In this document: piece after piece, positions 6,456 to 9,294 of the stretch | Layout of the letters: each line of letters opens with the position of its first letter | Numbering within the stretch: the first letter of the stretch is position 1 | DNA from: JBHIER01 sp046760705 [NCBI: bacterium] | Lineage (GTDB): Bacteria > JBHIER01 > G020348925 | DNA length: 9,294 nucleotides | NCBI GenBank assembly: GCA_046760705.1 | Contig: JBHIER010000100.1 | Location: 1-9,294 of the forward strand | Direction of reading: 5' to 3' | The notes under the pieces: model-generated | The model's input: the letters and a program-made list of their open reading frames with translations, nothing else | The model's database searches: none | Told to the model about the DNA's origin: nothing | Position numbers and translations under genes: made by a program

Positions 6456-8225
6456 ATGAGCTACGATGCCATCACACTGAGGACGCTGGTTGAGGAGTTG
6501 AAGGGTGAAATTGTGCCCGGTCGGGTCAGCCAGATCCTTCAGACCGATTCCCACACGCTGATCTTTGGTATCACAGCCAGATCGAAAGGGGTCCATCTCC
6601 TCGTGTCGACCCACCCCCAGTTTTTCCGGGCCCACCTGGTCTCTCAAAAACATCCTTCCAGGCACCAATTGGCACCTTTTACAGAGCAATTGAGAGAGAT
6701 TCTACGCCACGCGGTGATCACCTCGGTATCCCAGGTCAACTGGGATCGTGTTCTCGCCGTTAAGCTTAGCAAGAAAGGATCCCTTCTCCACTCCGATTTG
6801 AAGCTCATTCTCGAGCTCACTGGACGGATGAGCAACATAATTGTGACCCACACTGAGGACGATCTCGTCCTCACCTGCTGGAGAGATGTGGACGCTACCA
6901 TGTGCCGGTACAGACATATCCTCCCGGGCCAGAGGTACAAACCCCCTCCACCGCCGGCCGGACTTGACCCACAAAAGGCAGATTTTGGACAATTTGAGGC
7001 GGCAATGCGAAGATTCCAAAGTGAGCCCCTTTCAAAAGGGCTCATCAAATCGGTCCAGGCCCTGGGCCATACTTTGGCTGCTGAAGCCGTCTATCTTGCT
7101 GGGGTTCAATTTGATACATTGATTTCCTCATTGGATACTGGACAAATGAAAAGGCTTTGGGAGACCGTTCTCTCTCTCATCGAAAGGGTGCAAGAGGGCA
7201 GGGTCAACCCCACCGTCTACATCGGTGAGGGCGAGCTCCCCTTTGCCTTCTCGCCTCTGGAGCTGAAGCAGTTTGGCCCCATACCTGCGAAGCAGTTCAG
7301 AAGCATAAGCGGCGCTCTGGAATATTATTACGCATCGACCGTCGAAAAGAGCGAAGAGGCGAGGCTTCGGCAGCACATCCTCGCCGCACTCCAGAAGAAA
7401 GGGAAGTATTGGAAACGGACCCAGGAGCGGATCGGCGAAGAGCTCCGCAAGGCCCGAGGGTACGATGAATACAGGCGAACGGGCCAACTCATTGTGGCCA
7501 ACATGGGTGTTCTCAAAAGGGGGGTCGATCGCGCCGATGTCGTCGATTACTACCACCCCGATCGGCCTCACATCACCATCGAGCTCGATCCGAAACTCTC
7601 GCCTGAAGAGAATGCCAAGGCATACTTCCGCAAGGCCCATAAAGCCAGAAATGCCATCTCCATGGCCAAAAACCGGCTCCATCAGGTCGATCAGCAGATG
7701 GGACTTCTGAGAAGGCTGACGGAAGAATTCGAAAAGGCGGGTGATAGAGGTGCGCTCCTCTCGTTGAAGGAGAGGATGGTGGATGCGGGCGTATTGCCGG
7801 GGGAAAAGCCAACTGTAAAGAGGAAGACCGCTAAAGGAACTCGCTTTCGACGATTTGTGACCTCTTCCGGTTGGACGGTTTTGGTGGGCCGGAACAACAG
7901 GGAGAACGATCAACTCACTTTTGGTGTGGCCGCACCAGAGGATGTTTGGTTTCACGCTCGTGGGGCAGCGGGATCTCATGTCGTTTTGCGACGTCAGGGG
8001 CGCAAGGCAGTTCCGGACAAGGGGACATTACAGGAGGCAGCAGGCCTGGCCGCCTATTTCAGCAGAGCGCGCGGCGCAAGGTTAGTCGCTGTCAGCTTCA
8101 CCGAGAGACGGTACGTCCGCCGGCCAAGAGGGGCCAAAGCCGGCACCGTCCTCATGGATCGGGAAAAGAGCCTGATGGTCGAACCAAAATTGTTGCCCCG
8201 CACTCCATCCGCCGGGGAGAAATGA
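6456..8225 (+). CDS. rqcH: RqcH/NFACT-family ribosome quality control protein
   Basis: Bacterial homologue of Rqc2/NEMF (older names YloA, FbpA, 'fibronectin-binding protein'). RqcH binds stalled 50S subunits carrying peptidyl-tRNA and directs addition of C-terminal alanine tails that mark the chain for degradation. The 589-residue protein shows the full architecture: NFACT-N (about 1-180; starts YDAITLRTLVEELKGEI, with LELTGRMSNIIV), a central helical region (about 190-290), a long charged coiled-coil (about 295-445, including YRRTGQLIVANM and ENAKAYFRKAHKARNA), and NFACT-R (about 465-575; WTVLVGRNNRENDQLTFG, EDVWFHARGAAGSHVVLR, PRGAKAGTV). D97-R98 lie exactly where the Asp97-Arg98 pair needed for alanine tailing lies in Bacillus RqcH, so I infer an active tailing factor. 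The Shine-Dalgarno is modest (GAGG 12 bases, or GAG 6 bases, before the ATG). It is divergent from yicC; in Bacillus yloA and yloC are near neighbours on the same strand. Confidence 0.95.
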   Translation: MSYDAITLRTLVEELKGEIVPGRVSQILQTDSHTLIFGITARSKGVHLLVSTHPQFFRAHLVSQKHPSRHQLAPFTEQLREILRHAVITSVSQVNWDRVLAVKLSKKGSLLHSDLKLILELTGRMSNIIVTHTEDDLVLTCWRDVDATMCRYRHILPGQRYKPPPPPAGLDPQKADFGQFEAAMRRFQSEPLSKGLIKSVQALGHTLAAEAVYLAGVQFDTLISSLDTGQMKRLWETVLSLIERVQEGRVNPTVYIGEGELPFAFSPLELKQFGPIPAKQFRSISGALEYYYASTVEKSEEARLRQHILAALQKKGKYWKRTQERIGEELRKARGYDEYRRTGQLIVANMGVLKRGVDRADVVDYYHPDRPHITIELDPKLSPEENAKAYFRKAHKARNAISMAKNRLHQVDQQMGLLRRLTEEFEKAGDRGALLSLKERMVDAGVLPGEKPTVKRKTAKGTRFRRFVTSSGWTVLVGRNNRENDQLTFGVAAPEDVWFHARGAAGSHVVLRRQGRKAVPDKGTLQEAAGLAAYFSRARGARLVAVSFTERRYVRRPRGAKAGTVLMDREKSLMVEPKLLPRTPSAGEK

Positions 8226-8278
8226 GCAGGGGCTCCTCCAATTCAGGGCGGGAGTTCGCCTCCACCATTCCGCTGCTC
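8226..8278. other. Convergent intergenic gap without a clear terminator
   Basis: Only 53 bases separate the 3' ends of rqcH and the two-TM gene. I see small stems of 4 bp (for example GAGC-AGGG-GCTC, 8224-8235) but no GC hairpin followed by a T-run on either strand. Confidence 0.5.
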
Positions 8279-8764
8279 TCACCGCTCGGCCCTCAGAATT
8301 CTGAGCCAAATATTATCGTCGGCGATCCCCTCCCTGTCCGACCTCGTGCCCTCGATGCCCGTTCTGGCCAAAAATTGCTCGCAGGCCTTCTCCCACCTTC
8401 TTTCGGCTGCTTTCATCTCCCGGTGTGAATAATAGCGGAATGTCAAGCCAAGAACGATGAGCAACGCAGAGATGAGGGTTACGAAAAACCAGAGGGAGAT
8501 GGTCCCATTGTCCTCGCCAGCAGGCGAGTTCGGGGCTGTTTTCTCGGTGGCCGCATCTTCCCTACCCACGGCGGCAGGTTCCTGACCCCCTCTGATCGCT
8601 CGAGAAGCCGCTCCTGATATCCCCATCTCTACCATCTCAGGCCCGAGGGTGTTACGATGTGTCCAGTAGACCAGAGTCACACCGATCGCCAAGAGGAGAA
8701 CGCATCCCAAAGCGATGGCGTACAGCAGAGATTCCTTTCTATCTTCAATCTCTATGGTAAACAT
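8279..8764 (-). CDS. Hypothetical two-TM membrane protein with cytoplasmic C-terminal tail
   Basis: I do not recognise a family. With the ATG at 8764 the protein has 161 residues: a short charged N-terminus (MFTIEIEDRKES), a clear membrane helix (about 13-34), a 55-residue hydrophilic loop rich in Ala, Gly and Glu, a second membrane helix (about 89-112), and a charged helical C-terminus (about 113-161) with EMKAAERRWEKACEQFLAR. The positive cluster FRYYSHR right after the second helix suggests that both ends are cytoplasmic and the loop is periplasmic; there is no cleavable signal peptide or lipobox. The open frame starts further up at a TTG (8791), but AAAAGG sits 6 bases before the ATG at 8764 (minus strand 8776-8771), so the ATG is preferred. 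It converges on rqcH with a 53-base gap. No partner gene is visible, since the region to the right appears non-coding. It is probably a real gene (membrane helices with a sensible topology, and a Shine-Dalgarno); function unknown. Confidence 0.72.
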   Translation of the reverse strand: MFTIEIEDRKESLLYAIALGCVLLLAIGVTLVYWTHRNTLGPEMVEMGISGAASRAIRGGQEPAAVGREDAATEKTAPNSPAGEDNGTISLWFFVTLISALLIVLGLTFRYYSHREMKAAERRWEKACEQFLARTGIEGTRSDREGIADDNIWLRILRAER

Positions 8765-9054
8765 ACCTCGCCTTTTCTCAGCCCATTCCAATCAGAAGTC
8801 ACATTTCGAACTTCAACAGCCTTACAGATAGCAACTTTCGTGCCGTCCCCTTGAACAAGAGCGGGTAACTGTCTTCGCTTTTTGTTTAAGTCTTTTTATT
8901 TCAAAGCTTAAAATACTTTCTGAACATTCAAATCGCGGAGAAAAAGTCCACCCTTGCCAGCAAAACAGTTTTGATGACCAATTTTTGCCCATGCATTTTG
9001 CGACGCGGTCATTGAGGTGGCAGATCATCCGTCAGAATCTTACGAGGTGGAACA

Positions 9055-9144
9055 GTAGGGGCCAAACTCTGTGTCGGCCCTTTGTGAGTCCGGACCCCGT
9101 GGGAGAGATTATCCAACGGCGCAGACAGAGACGTCCGCCCCTAC
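9055..9144. repeat. Imperfect long inverted repeat with GTAGGGGC ends
   Basis: The left arm starts with GTAGGGGC (9055-9062) and the right arm ends with its exact complement GCCCCTAC (9137-9144). Inside, CTCTGTGTCGGCC (9067-9079) pairs imperfectly with the complement of 9119-9130 (CTCTGTCTGCGC). The arms together span about 26 bases each around a roughly 40-base centre that itself contains the perfect palindrome GTCCGGAC (9088-9095). The layout resembles the short dispersed palindromic repeats ending in GTAGGGGC that litter intergenic DNA in many environmental bacteria; membership in any named family is an inference. Confidence 0.6.
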
Positions 9145-9264
9145 GGGTGCGCGAGGTTGTTGGGTTGTAGGGATAAGGACCTCCGTCCATAAGGGTCTGC
9201 GTGAGAGGCCGCGCTCAGCATAGCGATTACGATGGCTCCAGGGATTTGTTCGTAGGGGTGTAGC

Positions 9265-9282
9265 CGAACTTTCCAAAGTTCG
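9265..9282. repeat. Perfect 8-bp inverted repeat preceded by GTAGGGG
   Basis: CGAACTTT-CC-AAAGTTCG is a perfect dyad with 8-base arms and a 2-base centre. GTAGGGG lies just upstream (9252-9258). A run of G follows rather than T, so it is not an intrinsic terminator on the plus strand. It could be a recombination or protein-binding site, or part of the same repeat family as 9055-9144. Confidence 0.6.
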
Positions 9283-9294
9283 CAAGGGGGGATG

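Larger units (their letters stand above)
8765..9294. other. About 530 bases without a credible gene
   Basis: This stretch holds the 5' flank of the two-TM gene, an AT-rich part (about 8875-9000) with a 6-bp inverted pair TTTAAG/CTTAAA (8885-8890 and 8907-8912) and a small palindrome CAAAAC-A-GTTTTG (8961-8973), and then a GC-rich repeat cluster (9055-9282, listed separately). The short open frames here (68 codons minus, 61 codons plus) have no recognisable family, no good ribosome-binding site and odd composition. I see no tRNA or rRNA. Confidence 0.65.

Noticed and set aside
7128-7979. 283-codon minus-strand open frame opposite rqcH
   Set aside because: It is fully antisense to a gene with strong family motifs, shows no recognisable domain, and reflects codon bias of rqcH.
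8822-9028. 68-codon minus-strand frame as a possible small toxin or leader peptide
   Set aside because: No partner gene, no family motif, no good ribosome-binding site, and a Cys/Ser/Arg-rich composition typical of random translation.
8985-9170. 61-codon plus-strand frame in the right-hand region
   Set aside because: It crosses the inverted-repeat element and has no motif or ribosome-binding site.
9055-9294. CRISPR array
   Set aside because: The repeats are inverted and imperfect, with no regular direct repeat-spacer pattern and no cas genes.

Overview
The window looks like chromosomal DNA of a diderm (Gram-negative-type) bacterium. It carries a MlaE-type lipid-transport permease, which implies an outer membrane, beside genes whose order is best known from Bacillus: yicC-remA-gmk-rpoZ-coaBC, with an rqcH (yloA)-type gene next door. 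DNA is moderately GC-rich and GTG/TTG starts are common. A deep-branching diderm lineage such as Desulfobacterota, Nitrospirota or NC10 fits, but the sequence does not fix the phylum.

Layout. Positions 1-6283 are one minus-strand array read from right to left: yicC, remA, gmk, rpoZ (omega), coaBC, a family 4 uracil-DNA glycosylase, dnaB, and mlaE, which runs off the left edge. Gaps are short (from a 1-base overlap to about 80 bases), so a single operon is plausible. Positions 6284-6455 hold back-to-back promoters: a weaker one for the operon and a near-consensus one (TTGACA, 17 bp, TATTAT) for rqcH, which runs rightwards from 6456 to 8225. Convergent to rqcH is a minus-strand gene for an unrecognised two-TM protein (8279-8764). 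The last ~530 bases have no credible gene. They hold an AT-rich stretch and then a cluster of inverted repeats bearing GTAGGG motifs, probably a degenerate dispersed repeat element.

How the genes fit together. The operon is housekeeping: RNA decay (YicC), a DNA-binding regulator (RemA), GDP synthesis (Gmk), the RNA polymerase omega subunit, coenzyme A synthesis (CoaBC), uracil repair, the replicative helicase and envelope lipid transport. RqcH handles ribosome-associated quality control. I see no defence system, phage, CRISPR array, tRNA, rRNA or insertion sequence with a transposase.

I find no convincing new multi-gene system. The points most worth a second look are the two-TM protein, the repeat cluster at the right edge, a displaced GMP-binding arginine in guanylate kinase, a triple mini-hairpin repeat inside the glycosylase gene, and the in-frame, zero-gap junction between the glycosylase and DnaB.
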